Below are positions 9,209 through 19,765 of a stretch of 64,000 nucleotides of DNA, in pieces. Source of the DNA: Malassezia japonica. Taxonomy: Eukaryota; Basidiomycota; Malasseziomycetes; Malasseziales; Malasseziaceae. The stretch lies in assembly GCF_029542785.1 (NCBI RefSeq), contig NC_083370.1, positions 1-64,000 of the forward strand, in the 5' to 3' direction. The notes under the pieces are model-generated. The model did no database searches, was not told the origin of the DNA, and saw only the letters and a list, made by a program, of their open reading frames with translations. The position numbers and the translations under genes are program-made. The number at the start of each line of letters is the position of its first letter. The stretch's first letter is position 1.

Positions 9209-11131
9209 CTACGTGAGCGAGTACTTGGGACCGCCGCCGCCCTCCGGCACCGTCCAGGTAATCGACTGGTCTGGTGTTTTGATGGAGCAGGTCTTGCAGT
9301 GGATGCAGTTCTGTGCGTTGATCACAAGCTTCTTGCCGCAGGCGTCCTCCTGGCCGTTGGCGTCCTCCTTGGGGACGTACTCATAGACCGCCGCAGGGCA
9401 GACGCGGCCCAGCGGGCCGTCAAAGGTGCCGACGTTGCGCTCGACGTGGGACTTGTAGTCGCCGTCATTCACGACAAGGTGCACCGGTTGGTCCTCGGTG
9501 TGGTTGGTGCCCGTGCGCGAGACGGAGGTGAGAATGTCGAACGAGAGCTTGCCGTCGGGCTTCGGGTAGGTAATCGGCTTGCAGAGTGCGGCAGGCTTCG
9601 TGAACTCGTGGTCCTCCTTCTCGTGGTGGAAGGTCCAGGGCGTGCGGCCCTTGAGGATCAGCGAGTCGAGACCCGAGTACATCAGACCGCCCCAGAAGCC
9701 CAGGGGGTTGTGGAAGCTCGGGCGGATGTTGCGCACCTCGTACAGCTCGGGAATGACCCAGCTCTTGTCCATGTTCGTCTTGTATTCCTCCAGGTCAATC
9801 GGGGCGTAGAGATCGTCCTCGCTACGCTTGCTCAGCGCCTCGACAGCGGTCTCGGCAGCTACAATACCACTCTTCATTGCGTTGTGCGTACCCTTGATCT
9901 TGGGCACGTTCAGGAAACCGGCCGAGCAGCCGATCAGCGCACCACCGGGGAAGTGCAGCTTGGGGATCGACTGGTAGCCGCCCTCGTTCAGGGCACGAGC
10001 ACCGTACGCAAGGCACTCACCACCCTCGAGCACCTTGGCAAAGTGGGGGTGGTGCTTCATGCGCTGGAACTCTTGGAAGGGCGACAGGTAGGGGTTCTCG
10101 TAGTCGAGACCCACAACGAGACCGAGCGAGACCATGTTGTCCTCCATGTGGTACATAAACGTACCGCCGTAGGTGTCCAGGGGCAGGGGGAAGCCCATCG
10201 TGTGGCTCACCAGGCCGGGCTTGTGGTTCTCGGGCTTGATACGCCACACCTCCTTGATACCAATACCGTAGGTCTGGGGGTCGGCATTGACCGCCTCACG
10301 CAGCTTGAGCTCGCGGATGAGCTGCTGGGAGAGCGAGCCGTGCGCACCCTCGGCCAGGAGCGTGATGGGGGCACGGAACTCCATACCCTGCTCGTAATTG
10401 TCCTTCGGCTGGCGGTTCTTGTCGAGACCAATCTCGTTGGTCACAATACCCTTAATACCGCGCTTGGTACCGTCCGCGGCCTCGTCCCAGATCACCTGGG
10501 CACCGGCAAAGCCGGGGTAAATCTCGACACCCAGCTCCTCGGCCTGCTCGCCGAGCCAGGCCGTGACACGCGACAGAGACACGATGTAGTTGCCGTGGTT
10601 CGACATCTGGGGGGGGTGCGGCATGGGGATCGTACTGCTCTCGGTCAAGAAGACCATCTGGTCCTGGAGGGCCTCTTGGTTCAGCGGCGCACCCTTCTCC
10701 TTCCAGTCAGGAATGAGCTCGTCCAGAGCACGGGGCTCAATCACGGCACCCGAAAGAATCTGGTTGCCGATCTCGGCGCCCTTCTCGAGGATGACCACAC
10801 GGATCTCCTCGCCCTTCTCCTCCGCGAGCTGCTTGATCTTGATGGCAGCGCTGAGACCGGCGGGACCACCACCGACAATCAGCACGTCAACCTCGTCGAC
10901 AACGCGCTCGTCTTCCTCCATCGCCTCCTCGGGCTGCTCCTCTTCCTTCAGCACGCGGCCGGTGTGGAAGGTGCGTGCACGCGGGGCGGCCGTCAGGGAC
11001 GACGGAGCGACGCGCACACGCTGGAGCACGGTAGAGCGCGAACGAGCAGCAGAGAGTGCTTCAGTGCATACGAGGCGAGACGCTGTAGGTGTCCGCGCAA
11101 TGCGAGCGACTTGGCGGCCAAGCATCGCCAT
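9209..11131 (-). CDS. CIR2: Electron-transfer flavoprotein:ubiquinone oxidoreductase, mitochondrial
   Basis: The product is about 640 residues. It has a basic, serine-rich mitochondrial targeting segment (MAMLGRQVARIARTPTASRL), then the FAD-binding motif DVLIVGGGPAGLSAAIK near residue 84. A conserved ETF-QO body follows (GAVIEPRALDELIPDW, GFPLPLDTYGGTFMYH, GYQSIPKLHFPGG). The C-terminus carries the 4Fe-4S cluster cysteines (VCPAAVYEY, then NCIHCKTCSIKTP). The enzyme passes electrons from the electron-transfer flavoprotein to ubiquinone during fatty-acid and amino-acid oxidation, which suits a lipid-feeding yeast. The frame is open upstream to 11218, but the targeting peptide indicates the start at 11131. 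Confidence 0.95.
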   Translation of the reverse strand: MAMLGRQVARIARTPTASRLVCTEALSAARSRSTVLQRVRVAPSSLTAAPRARTFHTGRVLKEEEQPEEAMEEDERVVDEVDVLIVGGGPAGLSAAIKIKQLAEEKGEEIRVVILEKGAEIGNQILSGAVIEPRALDELIPDWKEKGAPLNQEALQDQMVFLTESSTIPMPHPPQMSNHGNYIVSLSRVTAWLGEQAEELGVEIYPGFAGAQVIWDEAADGTKRGIKGIVTNEIGLDKNRQPKDNYEQGMEFRAPITLLAEGAHGSLSQQLIRELKLREAVNADPQTYGIGIKEVWRIKPENHKPGLVSHTMGFPLPLDTYGGTFMYHMEDNMVSLGLVVGLDYENPYLSPFQEFQRMKHHPHFAKVLEGGECLAYGARALNEGGYQSIPKLHFPGGALIGCSAGFLNVPKIKGTHNAMKSGIVAAETAVEALSKRSEDDLYAPIDLEEYKTNMDKSWVIPELYEVRNIRPSFHNPLGFWGGLMYSGLDSLILKGRTPWTFHHEKEDHEFTKPAALCKPITYPKPDGKLSFDILTSVSRTGTNHTEDQPVHLVVNDGDYKSHVERNVGTFDGPLGRVCPAAVYEYVPKEDANGQEDACGKKLVINAQNCIHCKTCSIKTPDQSITWTVPEGGGGPKYSLT

Positions 11132-11787
11132 ATTGCTGTGCTTGGTTGCGGAGGCGAACGGCGCAGACGCAACGGAGCCGGCTTCTAACGCGACACACCT
11201 CCATCGAACTTCATCCAATCAGCATTCGGCCATTGTTCAGCGGATCGGCCATGGATGCTCAACCGAGCCGCCAGCCCTGGACCCACTCGGCCGAATAAAA
11301 AGAAACCGGCGCCGGTCGGCGGCACCCCAAACCGAATGCAACCGGTCGGCTATTTGTCAGACAAATTGGGAATGCACGCACCCCGCATTGGTGTGCATGA
11401 TCTACCAAAAAGTAACAAACAAACAACACTGCGACATATCATTGTGAAATGTTGTATTCTGCGTGCGTGTCATGCAGCTACAGTTGCCAAAATCTATGGC
11501 ACGTATCATAAGCCCGTTTCTAGACATAGAAAGTATCCCGGTAACGTGTGTAAAAAATGGGGCAAATGGCGCGTCCGCCCACGGCGCGCGCCGGCGCAGG
11601 GTTGACAACGCGTTTACCAGTCAAAGTCGAATTCGTAAAAGACAACAGCCAGGTTGTTGGAACCATCTCAGTTTTGTGTTCACATCGCTTGGTCGTTAAA
11701 GATCGTCGAAGCCAGTCGGCGATCGTAGCTCCAGTTTAGCAAAGGCACTAGAATCGTAGCGAGAGAAGGTTTTTGCGTAGGGTGAAC
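11132..11787. other. 656-bp intergenic region
   Basis: It lies between the start of CIR2 and the stop of the RlpA-like gene. It holds a CCAAT-like element (CCAATCA, near 11215) and TCGGCC-type motifs upstream of CIR2. No ORF or RNA gene is supported. Confidence 0.45.
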
Positions 11788-12195
11788 TTAGTTGATGAAG
11801 CTCCACTCGATGGGGAACTCGCCCATGTCCATGTCGCCGTCGTTCAGGTCGGCGAAGAGACCCTTGGAGAGGTCAAGCGAGCCAAAGGCGCACTCGGGGC
11901 ACGAGTCAGCAACAACGGCGTGGAGGACCTTCTTGTTGTGCTTGTTGACAATGCGGATCAGGCGACCGCAGTGCTCGCTGACCGAGTCGGTGCTACCGTA
12001 CTGGTGAGCGTTGAGGGCGACAATGTGGTCGGCGTTGGTGCTCCACCAGCCACAGTTACCCTCGCTGACACCAGCGGAGTACCAGGTGGCCTTACCAGAG
12101 TCGAAGATGTCACGCGACTCCACCTTCGAGGCGGGGCGGGCAGAGACAGAGGCCACGGCGGCGACGGCAAGAATGAGAGCGCGAGAGAAGAACAT
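11788..12195 (-). CDS. Small secreted RlpA-like / expansin-like double-psi beta-barrel protein
   Basis: The 135-residue product has an N-terminal signal (MFFSRALILAVAAVASVSA). It then forms a single double-psi beta-barrel domain with the hallmarks GKATWYSAG, GNCGWWS, VALNAHQYGS, CGRLIRI, AVVADSCPECAFGSLDLS and a final EFPIEWSFI. This is the arrangement of small fungal RlpA/barwin/expansin-like secreted proteins. The D-S-C-P-x-C motif with a following D-L-S is the usual active-site-like strand, but these single-domain fungal proteins have no agreed enzyme activity; cell-wall binding or protease-inhibitor roles are known for relatives. It is intronless. A TATATAT element lies about 120 bp upstream. 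Confidence 0.85.
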   Translation of the reverse strand: MFFSRALILAVAAVASVSARPASKVESRDIFDSGKATWYSAGVSEGNCGWWSTNADHIVALNAHQYGSTDSVSEHCGRLIRIVNKHNKKVLHAVVADSCPECAFGSLDLSKGLFADLNDGDMDMGEFPIEWSFIN

Positions 12196-12875
12196 TGTTG
12201 TTGATGTGGTTGAGAAAGGAGGTTGGTGGTTTTGAGGGCCGTGCCTTGAGGTGAGCCTCGTTGAGAGTCTTGATGAAGAGAAGGGGTAAGGACTGAAAGA
12301 TTAAATGTAGTGGTCTTATATATGTTATGACCCTATGTACGCGAGTGAAAAGCGCATGCAGGCGTAGCACAATGAAGATCTACCTATCGGTCGCTTATGT
12401 GCCTGTTTGGGGATAGGGGCACCCTCGAATTGATTTTCAAGGGACGGCGCAGAGCGATTTTCTACCCTGAAATCAACCGATGGTTTACTCCGCAGTAAAC
12501 GTGGAGATGCGCGGCAATATATGACTAAGCAAATACCCATTTGTCACTAGGGTTTAATCGATTCCCGCGTGGTAGATGCTGCACGCTGGGCTGCTTGCAG
12601 CACCGATATGGTCACATGACTGGCTGGAGACCATGCGCCATTATTAATTCTGTGCTTCCGGCGATCCATGGCGTAGATCAATTCGGATTCTGTCGGAAGC
12701 GGAAAGAAGGCCGAGACCGGTGCGCACACGTTCGGCGTAGCTGTCAGTCCCCTCTATTCCATATCGACCACCCCGTATACGGGGTGAACGAGCGAGGATC
12801 TCCGATTAGTAAATACTCGTCGCAGGGGTTTTATTGCACCGCGTCACTACGTACGAGACTGCTGCAACCCCCACT
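12196..12875. other. 680-bp divergent intergenic region
   Basis: This is the promoter space between the RlpA-like gene (minus) and prefoldin 6 (plus). An open frame at 12541-12966 overlaps the true first exon of prefoldin in another frame and is not supported. An imperfect inverted repeat, CCCCGTATACGGGG, is at about 12770-12784. Confidence 0.45.
12317..12323 (-). promoter_or_regulatory. Candidate TATA element of the RlpA-like gene
   Basis: TATATAT lies about 122 bp upstream of the start codon at 12195, in an otherwise mixed-composition region. Most housekeeping genes of this window lack such an element, so the gene may be strongly inducible. Assigned by motif only. Confidence 0.4.
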
Positions 12876-13408
12876 ATGTCTTCCGCCGACAAGCTCCGGC
12901 CTGCAGCCGCAAAATTCCAAGAAATCCAGAATCGTACGTAATCGCGTGAATATGACAGGAGCGTGAACTAACGGTACCGTGTAATCAGAGTTCGAGGTCG
13001 TTGTTGATTCGCAGCAGCAGCTCCTCTCGCAGCTGTCAGAAAATCAACAAGTACAGAAGGTGCGTCGATCGCGTTCCTGGAATGGAATGGGGTACTAACA
13101 TGACACGCAGGAATTCGGTAGCTTGGAGCCGAGTGCTCGCGTGTACAAGCGCACGGGTCCTGTTCTACTCCCCCAGGACTTTGGGGAAGCGAAGGAAAAC
13201 GTAAACAAACGCATCGAGTTCATCCAGTCAGAACTGTGAGTACAAGCGAGGTATTCTTGGGGACTAGATAACTAACACGGATCTACAGCGAGCGCGTGGA
13301 AAAGCAAATCCAGTCCCTTAGCTCGGAGCGGGACGCGATCAAAAACGAGGTATGCACCGCCCCCCTGGCTTACCGCTTCAGATTGTCGCGCTCCAACAGC
13401 AGCAGTAA
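12876..13408 (+). CDS. YKE2: Prefoldin subunit 6 (five exons)
   Basis: No single long frame covers this gene; I assembled it from splice sites. Exons are 12876-12933, 12989-13059, 13111-13235, 13289-13349 and 13382-13408, giving 113 residues. Every intron has a GT donor (GTACGT, GTGCGT, GTGAGT, GTATGC) and an AG acceptor; the first three have clear CTAAC branch motifs. The protein is the beta-type prefoldin: an N-terminal helix (FQEIQNQFEVVVDSQQQL), a central hairpin (YKRTGPVLLPQDFGEAKENV), and a C-terminal helix (IEFIQSELERVEKQIQSL) ending in a glutamine-rich tail. Prefoldin captures nascent actin and tubulin and delivers them to the CCT chaperonin. Introns of 51-55 nt are long for this window. 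Confidence 0.9.
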
Positions 13409-13458
13409 CTCCTCCTAGGTCACGATACCCATGAAAGTCATTGATCATTAACATTATG

Positions 13459-15456
13459 CTACAGAGCCATGGATTGCAAACGCGCAATCTCTGCACGGAT
13501 TTCGTCGCGGTTGGCTTTAAGTGCCGTGACATCGTCCAGATTACGCGCCTTGACCGCCGATGCGAGGTAATTGCTTAGCAAGGTTTCTTGCTCCGTCAGA
13601 ATGCGCACTTGTTCGGCTTGTTCCGCCCCTCCCTGTGCCGCCTGGCGCTTGGCCGACTCGGCATCCTTCTGCTTTCGCTGTGCAGCCTCGTCGAGGCTCG
13701 GAAGACTTTGCAAAGGGAACATGTTCTTTTGCAAGAACATGGTCGCGCGGGCATGAATCGACTGCTGGAGCCGCTGCTGTGTACTCGATTCGTGCTTGTC
13801 CACAATTGGGCGCAGTGTGCGGATCTTCTTTGCGAGTTGATCGTATCGTGTGAACCTGACCAGCAGTTCTTTTCGTGCCTGAATGGCATCCTCCTGGAGT
13901 GCCTTGCTGTCTGTCACAGACGAGGCAAGTGTCGTGGCTGCATCCTTCTTTTGCAGTCCGAGGATCATCTCGTGGAATTCAGGAAGGGCTTCGTTGATCT
14001 CTTTCTGGAGCTGGAAGAGGGCAGTGTAGTGCACGGTGAGCGGCGTGGGCTTATCCGAGTTCGACCGGTAGCTGATGCGCAAGACGATCGTCTTGCAGTC
14101 GCGACAGAACCGGATCGAGCGCGCTTCGGCCTCGTGAAATGCACGTAGGGCTGCAGGTGGTGCGTCTGGGGCAGGACGGCTGGGCACGTCGCTAACACTG
14201 TATGTCTCGGGCTGTACGACCAGCATCGAGCTGCACGGCTGTTGGAGCATCGACTCGGCTGCCTCGCCCTCCTGGAGCATGTGAGGCAGTCGCGGAGACG
14301 AGCAAACCACACGGCCACACAGGCGGCAGTGGTGCCGGCGTACGGCCAACGAGAATGCAATTCTGTCTGTCAGTATCCTGTAGGCGACCTACCCGCAAGT
14401 CGCACAATTCTGTGCGTCAGTATCTTCTTGCCATTTGACGACCCGCTGCTCGGCAGCGCGCTGGCGTTGGGTGCGTCGGCTCTTTTCCGCCTCTTCCCGC
14501 GACTGAAAGAGGTCCAGGACATGTGCGCCGCGGGCGAGCAAGTTGGAAGAGGCGCTCGGGCTCGGCGCACTGAGCTCGTGCGCGAAATCGGGCGAGTGGA
14601 TGGCAATGAGCTTGGTGAGGCGGCGCTCCATGCGCTGCTCCTCGAGCTCGACCGTGCCGCGCTGCTTGGCACGCAGCTGTTCAAACTCGTCTGTCCGGTG
14701 GCGGATGACACCCTTTGGTTGGAACCCTGGACGATATGGCCGCTGCCGTGCGACAGGCACCTTTTTGGCGGCAGATGGTGCCGGTTTTGTAGGAGCGTCC
14801 AATTCTGTGTTGTCGTGCAGGGCCAAGGTCGCAGCATAGGAATGATGGTGGATCGCGGGTATGTCTCTCGACGGCGATGGCGTATGGAGGGTTGAGTGCA
14901 TCGGTGTAATGGATCGCGACAAGCTTGCATCGGACGACGTCCCCTCGGTATCTTGCACGCGCTTCAGCGGCGAGAGGCGCGCGAGTTCCGAGGTGGGACT
15001 GTCCCATGCTCCGAGCAAAGGCGACTGATCTTTGGACTCTGGGGTCGCTATGCGCGGCGGTGTGATTTCCTGCGCGTTGGCATGCACACGTCGCAGCGGC
15101 GGCGGCGATGGAGCGTCGCCTGCCGAAGAGCGCACCGGCTCCTTGCCTTTGAGCGATGCACTCTGGCTGGATTTGGATACAACACGCAAGGGCGGCGGCG
15201 CAGGCGCCGAAACTATTCTCACCAACTGAGAGCTGCGCGGCCCTGCTCCGCTTTCCGATGCATGGCGATGGGCGCGGCTCGGAGCATGGGGCCCGAGCGG
15301 TGACGGAGGTGCGGCGCGGCGCGGCGTCGGCTCCACGATGCGTGTCGACGTCGCGGACCGTTTTTGATAGGGAACATAGCCGATCGGTTGCAGCGGGTCG
15401 TGCTTTGGCACAGACGGCCCTCCCACAGCCTCGTTGATGCGTGGTGAACCCACCAT
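13459..15456 (-). CDS. FYVE-domain vesicle-tethering protein, PEP7/VAC1-like
   Basis: Two exons, 15456-14393 and 14362-13459, are joined by a 30-nt intron; the product is 655 residues. The N-terminal third is disordered and Pro/Ser-rich. The FYVE zinc finger spans the splice: WQEDTDAQNCATCG continues into AFSLAVRRHHCRLCGRVVC, with the RRHHCR core that binds phosphatidylinositol 3-phosphate. The C-terminal half is helical and coiled-coil-like (ARKELLVRFTRYDQLAKKI, DEIRAEIARLQSM). This is the layout of Pep7/Vac1 and rabenosyn, Rab5 effectors for endosome-directed vesicle fusion. Without the splice the FYVE finger would be cut in half, which supports the intron. It converges on prefoldin 6 with a 50-bp gap. 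Confidence 0.83.
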
Positions 15457-15580
15457 CGCCGGCGCAAGCAACCGGCACGCCGCGTCGTAGCGGTGGAGGT
15501 TGACTAATCGGCTTCGAAAAGGTCGTATTTATACAATCGGCGCTATGGTATAATAATGTGGGCTGGAATGATCGGCCTCA

Positions 15581-17800
15581 TTAGCGACGACGAAGGGCGA
15601 TCAGCTGTACCTCCAGCTCACAGTCGGATAAAGGGCAAGAATTAGGATCATCCATGCGCGATTGCAACACGTCCCAAAGGCTGTCAAGGACGAACTCGGC
15701 CGCGCCTTTGCTCAGCTTGCCCCGTTCGCGTAGGACCATCCGGAAATGAGATTCGTATAGGTTCTTGAACATGTGAATGAGATGCTCCGTGTATACCGCA
15801 TGAGAGATCCTGCCCGATTGTAATGCGAGCCAGGCAGGCTGAGGAAGGCGTAGGGGGTTGGGCTCGCTGTACAAGCCCTCCTGGGATTCCGGTGACGTAC
15901 TACCGCAAAGCGGATTTTCCTGGCCTGCACCGCAGCTCCAGTCCAGTTGCCAAAGGTGGTCGAGGTCGTTCAAGACGCGCATCGTCTGGGATGGCGTGCG
16001 TGGGTGCAAAGGCAGCGTCAACAACTGGCGCGCCACCGCACTTTTCAACATGCCACAGGACACGAGTCGCTGCAGGCACGGCACCAGCATCTCGGTCATC
16101 GTCGCCCAAATGTCGCGCGACGGCGGGATTGTCTTGGCGGCCTCGGGGGCAAACTCGGCCGTCTTTGCACCCAGGCTCAGCTGCTCCATCTGGTCGGGAA
16201 GCGTCGTGCCGTTGGTGGGCGAGCTCTTGTTCGCCTCTTCGGGTTCTGACCGCGCAATGAACGCCATGACAAACACGCCGCCCTGGCGGAACTCGTGCGC
16301 TCGCGCCATGAGGAAGGTGGTCAGTTCGGCTTGCGCGGTAGTGGCCAATGACACGTCCATGGCATTGGGGGTATGCGTCCAGTGCAAGTCCATCAAGCTG
16401 AAGCCAAAGTGCAAGGTGCCTTTGGGGAGAATGCGCGACCCAAACGGCCGCGAGACGAAGGAGGAGAAGATTGCGTTCTGCAGCGAAGGCTTGTGCGATG
16501 CCTGCCACACAGGATTCATGTACGATTCAGGGTGGGTGTCCAGAATGTGCGTGAATGCACGGAAATCCGTCTGCGGCGAATCCTCGTGGATCACAATAAA
16601 GTCGATCGGGTCCTGCAAAAGGGCCGTGCTGTCGACGGTAGCAATTCCGTTGACATTCACCGCATCTTTTGTGACAGAGAGCGCCTCGCGCTGGGTCTCC
16701 GCCAGCACCGAGCCGGGGACAAGCTTGGCAAACTCATCAATGATCGGGCGCAGCAGCTGCATCGATCGCGAATTGAGACAGCCAAATTCGGCGATGAAGA
16801 CTGTGTTGTTGCGCTCATCCATCGGGATGCTCTGGATGAGAGTGGGCAATACCGTCCCGAGCTTGGCACGCACACCAAAACTGAACTGGTTGTTGGTCGA
16901 GTTCGTGCCCATGTCGATCGCATTCGGGCTCGAGCCCCGGGTCACAAGTCGCGGCGGGCCTGTCGAGGGCGAGCCGGAGCGCCCCTTGCTCTCCGAGCCT
17001 TGGCGCCGCATCGAGTGACGCTTGCCAATCATGCCATAGTCAAACGCATGGGAGTCCACCGTGGACACTGGGCTGCGGTTTTCCGTCCTGCTGGAAGGCG
17101 ACGTGACCTTGCTGGTCGACGTCCGTGTCGTGGAGCTCCTTGAAAGCGCCCCGGACTCGGCATAAGACGACATGGACGTTGCCGAGGGCATAGTTTCTTC
17201 AACGGGCGTGCTTGCAAGCTGCGTATCCACACGCAACGGCATATAAGAAGGGTGAGTTGGATAGAACTGGGCATTGCTCGGCATTCCCATGGTCACCGTA
17301 GGGTACACGGACCGGGCACTTGACCACGAGCTGAAATCCGCGCTTTCCAGGGTCGCAAGCTGATCTTGCGACTTGTGCTGCTCTGAAGGCGTAATGTGCA
17401 GATGGGGATCCGAAGAGTCCAAAAAGTTGTGGGCGAAAGGCACGGAGTGAGGAAAGTACGACTGCCAAGGCGAATCCGAATCGCTCCTTCGCACTGTCGG
17501 CTGGGGCGTGATATCACGCGGCACGGTCATGGCCGGTCGAGTATCCGCTTGAGAGTCCATGTTGCCCAATCGGCCGTGATGCCACAAGGAATCTGCCTTG
17601 GCGCGCAACGTACGCTCCTCTGTGGGCGTGTCGCTTGAATAGTTCATACCCTGGTCCGCGCCATTTCTGCCTTCGTAAGGCTTGGGCGTCGATCCCGAAT
17701 GGGGAAGGATCGAGTGAATTGCCTGCTCCTCGTTCGCCCCGCCGCAGGCGCGGGGAGAGTGCGGGGTGTCGGACAGAAGAGGCGATGCCGGAGGAGACAT
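15581..17800 (-). CDS. SABATH-like SAM-dependent carboxyl methyltransferase with long disordered N-terminus
   Basis: The 739-residue product has about 300 disordered Ser/Thr/Pro-rich residues and then a domain resembling the SABATH family best known from plants (salicylate, jasmonate and indole-acetate methyltransferases). Landmarks are LGTVLPTLIQSIP (about 310), the SAM-binding strand VFIAEFGCLNSRSMQLLRP (about 340), DFIVIHEDSPQTDFRAF, SFVSRPFGSRILPKGTLHFG, FSLMDLHWTH and FRQGGVFVMAFIAR. The order of these blocks matches the family from its Motif I to the loop after strand 5. The substrate is unknown; the aromatic acid-binding residues cannot be assigned by eye. No intron was needed. The N-terminal extension is unusual for the family. 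Confidence 0.72.
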   Translation of the reverse strand: MSPPASPLLSDTPHSPRACGGANEEQAIHSILPHSGSTPKPYEGRNGADQGMNYSSDTPTEERTLRAKADSLWHHGRLGNMDSQADTRPAMTVPRDITPQPTVRRSDSDSPWQSYFPHSVPFAHNFLDSSDPHLHITPSEQHKSQDQLATLESADFSSWSSARSVYPTVTMGMPSNAQFYPTHPSYMPLRVDTQLASTPVEETMPSATSMSSYAESGALSRSSTTRTSTSKVTSPSSRTENRSPVSTVDSHAFDYGMIGKRHSMRRQGSESKGRSGSPSTGPPRLVTRGSSPNAIDMGTNSTNNQFSFGVRAKLGTVLPTLIQSIPMDERNNTVFIAEFGCLNSRSMQLLRPIIDEFAKLVPGSVLAETQREALSVTKDAVNVNGIATVDSTALLQDPIDFIVIHEDSPQTDFRAFTHILDTHPESYMNPVWQASHKPSLQNAIFSSFVSRPFGSRILPKGTLHFGFSLMDLHWTHTPNAMDVSLATTAQAELTTFLMARAHEFRQGGVFVMAFIARSEPEEANKSSPTNGTTLPDQMEQLSLGAKTAEFAPEAAKTIPPSRDIWATMTEMLVPCLQRLVSCGMLKSAVARQLLTLPLHPRTPSQTMRVLNDLDHLWQLDWSCGAGQENPLCGSTSPESQEGLYSEPNPLRLPQPAWLALQSGRISHAVYTEHLIHMFKNLYESHFRMVLRERGKLSKGAAEFVLDSLWDVLQSRMDDPNSCPLSDCELEVQLIALRRR

Positions 17801-18254
17801 TCGACTGCGGTTGACGTGGGCGAAGTGTGCGCTTCAAGTACTTCGCCACGGTCACTGCGTGTGCTTTTCCAGCGCGTGCGGGGGGCACCAGTTAGGTGCT
17901 ACGCCACCGGGCCCGCTCTTGTGCAGCGCCTAGTCCAGGTTCCAAACGCGCAAAAAGGATGCGCTTTTGTACACTGAGGCTGAATCGCCACGCAGAAGGC
18001 TAAAGTTTCTAACGATACGCCACTAAAGCTTGGCGTGGAGTAGGAACAAAATGACCACTCGACTGTGCTGCGCTCGTCCGCGAATCTTGACCCTACTCAG
18101 CGATCGGACATTTGACCAATGTCGTCCCTTGTCACGTGATTTTACCCCCTTTTCTCCCTAGGGGACTGGCTCAATTCGCGGCGTGCTTACGCTGCGTGAC
18201 CCTAAGAGACCCTAATACTCTGGCTGTCAAGGACGGGCCACCAATAAGCTTGGC
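17801..18254. other. Intergenic region with a CACGTGA site
   Basis: This 454-bp stretch lies upstream of the SABATH-like gene and downstream of GID9. CACGTGA is at 18133-18139. No ORF, tRNA or repeat is supported. Confidence 0.45.
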
Positions 18255-19765
18255 TTACGAAACAAATATTTTACGGCACAAGGCCATAGGATACTGCGAC
18301 CCCGTCCGCGGACAAGTCACCGTAGCGCGATCTGGACTTCCCACAGCAATCTGACGGAGGGCCTGCATTATTAGTCAGTCGTACGCACCTCTTCAGAGTA
18401 GACGCGGCCGTTGGGTAGACACATGGGGGGATTCTTGTCGTCCATTACTTTTCCAGTAATGCGGCAAATCAGGCGCGAGTTGCCATGATGACTGTAGGGC
18501 ACTTCGCGCGCCAGTGTACCTAGGCCCGCTGTATGACAAATGGGGCAGTCCGGATTGCGATCGTCGACCGCAGTGAGCGAAGGGCTGCTCACGTCTGCTT
18601 CGCTCAAGAAGAGGGAAGAGGCTTGCGAACCATAGTCATCCTGCGCAGAAGCGGTGTGATCTCGCAACTTTTTTGGATAGCATGAATGCGACTTGAAACT
18701 GGAAAGGCCCGCACTCAGCGCGATGTGGATCAGTGGAGTCGAAGGCAGGTCGTAGACGCGCAACGCGATCGTTCGGAACGCATCGCGCAGCATTTTCCAG
18801 CGCAGAGGGTCATAGAGGTCAGCGTAACACCACGAGTCGGGCCCCGACGCCAGCAGACCCATCGCGCGCTGCGCTTGCTGCTGCAAGTGCGGCATCTCTG
18901 CCTTGCTCAGGTGCAGCGCATGGCCGGTTTTGGGAGACTTGCTGGTCCATGACACGGCGCTGGGGTCCTGCGCAGGGTCCCCGGCGTGCATCCAGGGAAG
19001 GAGGTACTTGCGTGCATACTGTACTGCACTCTGTAAAGAGGCAGGCGAGCGATCACGGACTTGCTCAATGAATTCTTGGAGACGCAGGTCGATCTCGAGC
19101 GAAGACTTGGCTTTGCGCAGCGTGACCTTGTTCTCCGAGCACCACGCCAGGGCCGTGCTGCACGACGGCTGCACGCCCGAGTCTTCGTCCGGTACGAGCG
19201 ACTGCTCGATTTTCCGAATCTGCTCAAAGACGGGCAAGTCGACCAGGGAAGCAATGTGCTGCTGTGTGGCGAGCTGCTCGGCGCTTTTGAATGCGCCACG
19301 CCGTAGCATGTAGTCCACAACCATGCGATCCAGCCGAATCGCGCACCAGTCATGGAAGGCCTGTGACCCGGGCTCGAGCGACTGCAGCAGCTTCAAGTAT
19401 TCTGTCCTGGTCTGGGTATATTCGAGCAGCGTTCCCGCCTGTGTGCCGAGGTCGACCATCTTATCGCGGAGCTGTTGCAGCCGTTGGAGGACGGAATCTA
19501 TCGTTGCTGACACTTGGCTGGCATCGCTTTCGCCGGGATTCTTTCGCTTGGACTCGACAATGTTGCTGCAGAACATAAAGTCTTTCTCCGAGAGGCGCTG
19601 CTGCGTCTTGAGCTGGGTCCGCAATTCGTCGACCGGGAGCCGCAGGAGTGGCTGTTCGAGAATAAGGATATCTTCGATACTCGACACCCCCGCCGATGAG
19701 ACATACTTTGACGTGCTATGTATATCGCTGGGGAGCATGCTTGCGAGTGGCATCATGCCCGGCAT
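18255..19765 (-). CDS. GID9: GID/CTLH ubiquitin ligase subunit Gid9 (Fyv10/MAEA)
   Basis: Exons 19765-18389 and 18362-18255 are joined by a 26-nt intron (GTGCGT donor, CTGACTAAT branch region, GCAG acceptor), giving 494 residues. The second exon was not in any long frame but is needed to finish the protein. The N-terminal helices hold a LisH/CTLH-like region (DWCAIRLDRMVVDYMLRRG, about residues 135-155, and YARKYLLPWM) and a CRA segment. The C-terminus is a degenerate RING (DCPICHTAGL, SRLICRITGKVM, NPPMCLPNGRVYSEE, then VTCPRTGSQYP). Fyv10/Gid9 pairs with Rmd5/Gid2 to form the catalytic module that degrades gluconeogenic enzymes through Pro/N-degrons. Confidence 0.9.

Noticed and set aside
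12541..12966. 141-codon plus-strand frame before prefoldin 6
   Set aside because: It overlaps the real first exon and intron of prefoldin 6 in another frame and has no recognisable content.
14681..15478. 265-codon frame overlapping the PEP7-like first exon
   Set aside because: The other frame leads by a canonical splice into the FYVE finger; this one has no recognisable content.
17880..17960. A tRNA-like stretch (GGTTCCAAAC resembling a T-arm)
   Set aside because: No matching acceptor and anticodon arms could be drawn; no other tRNA or rRNA gene was recognised in the window.
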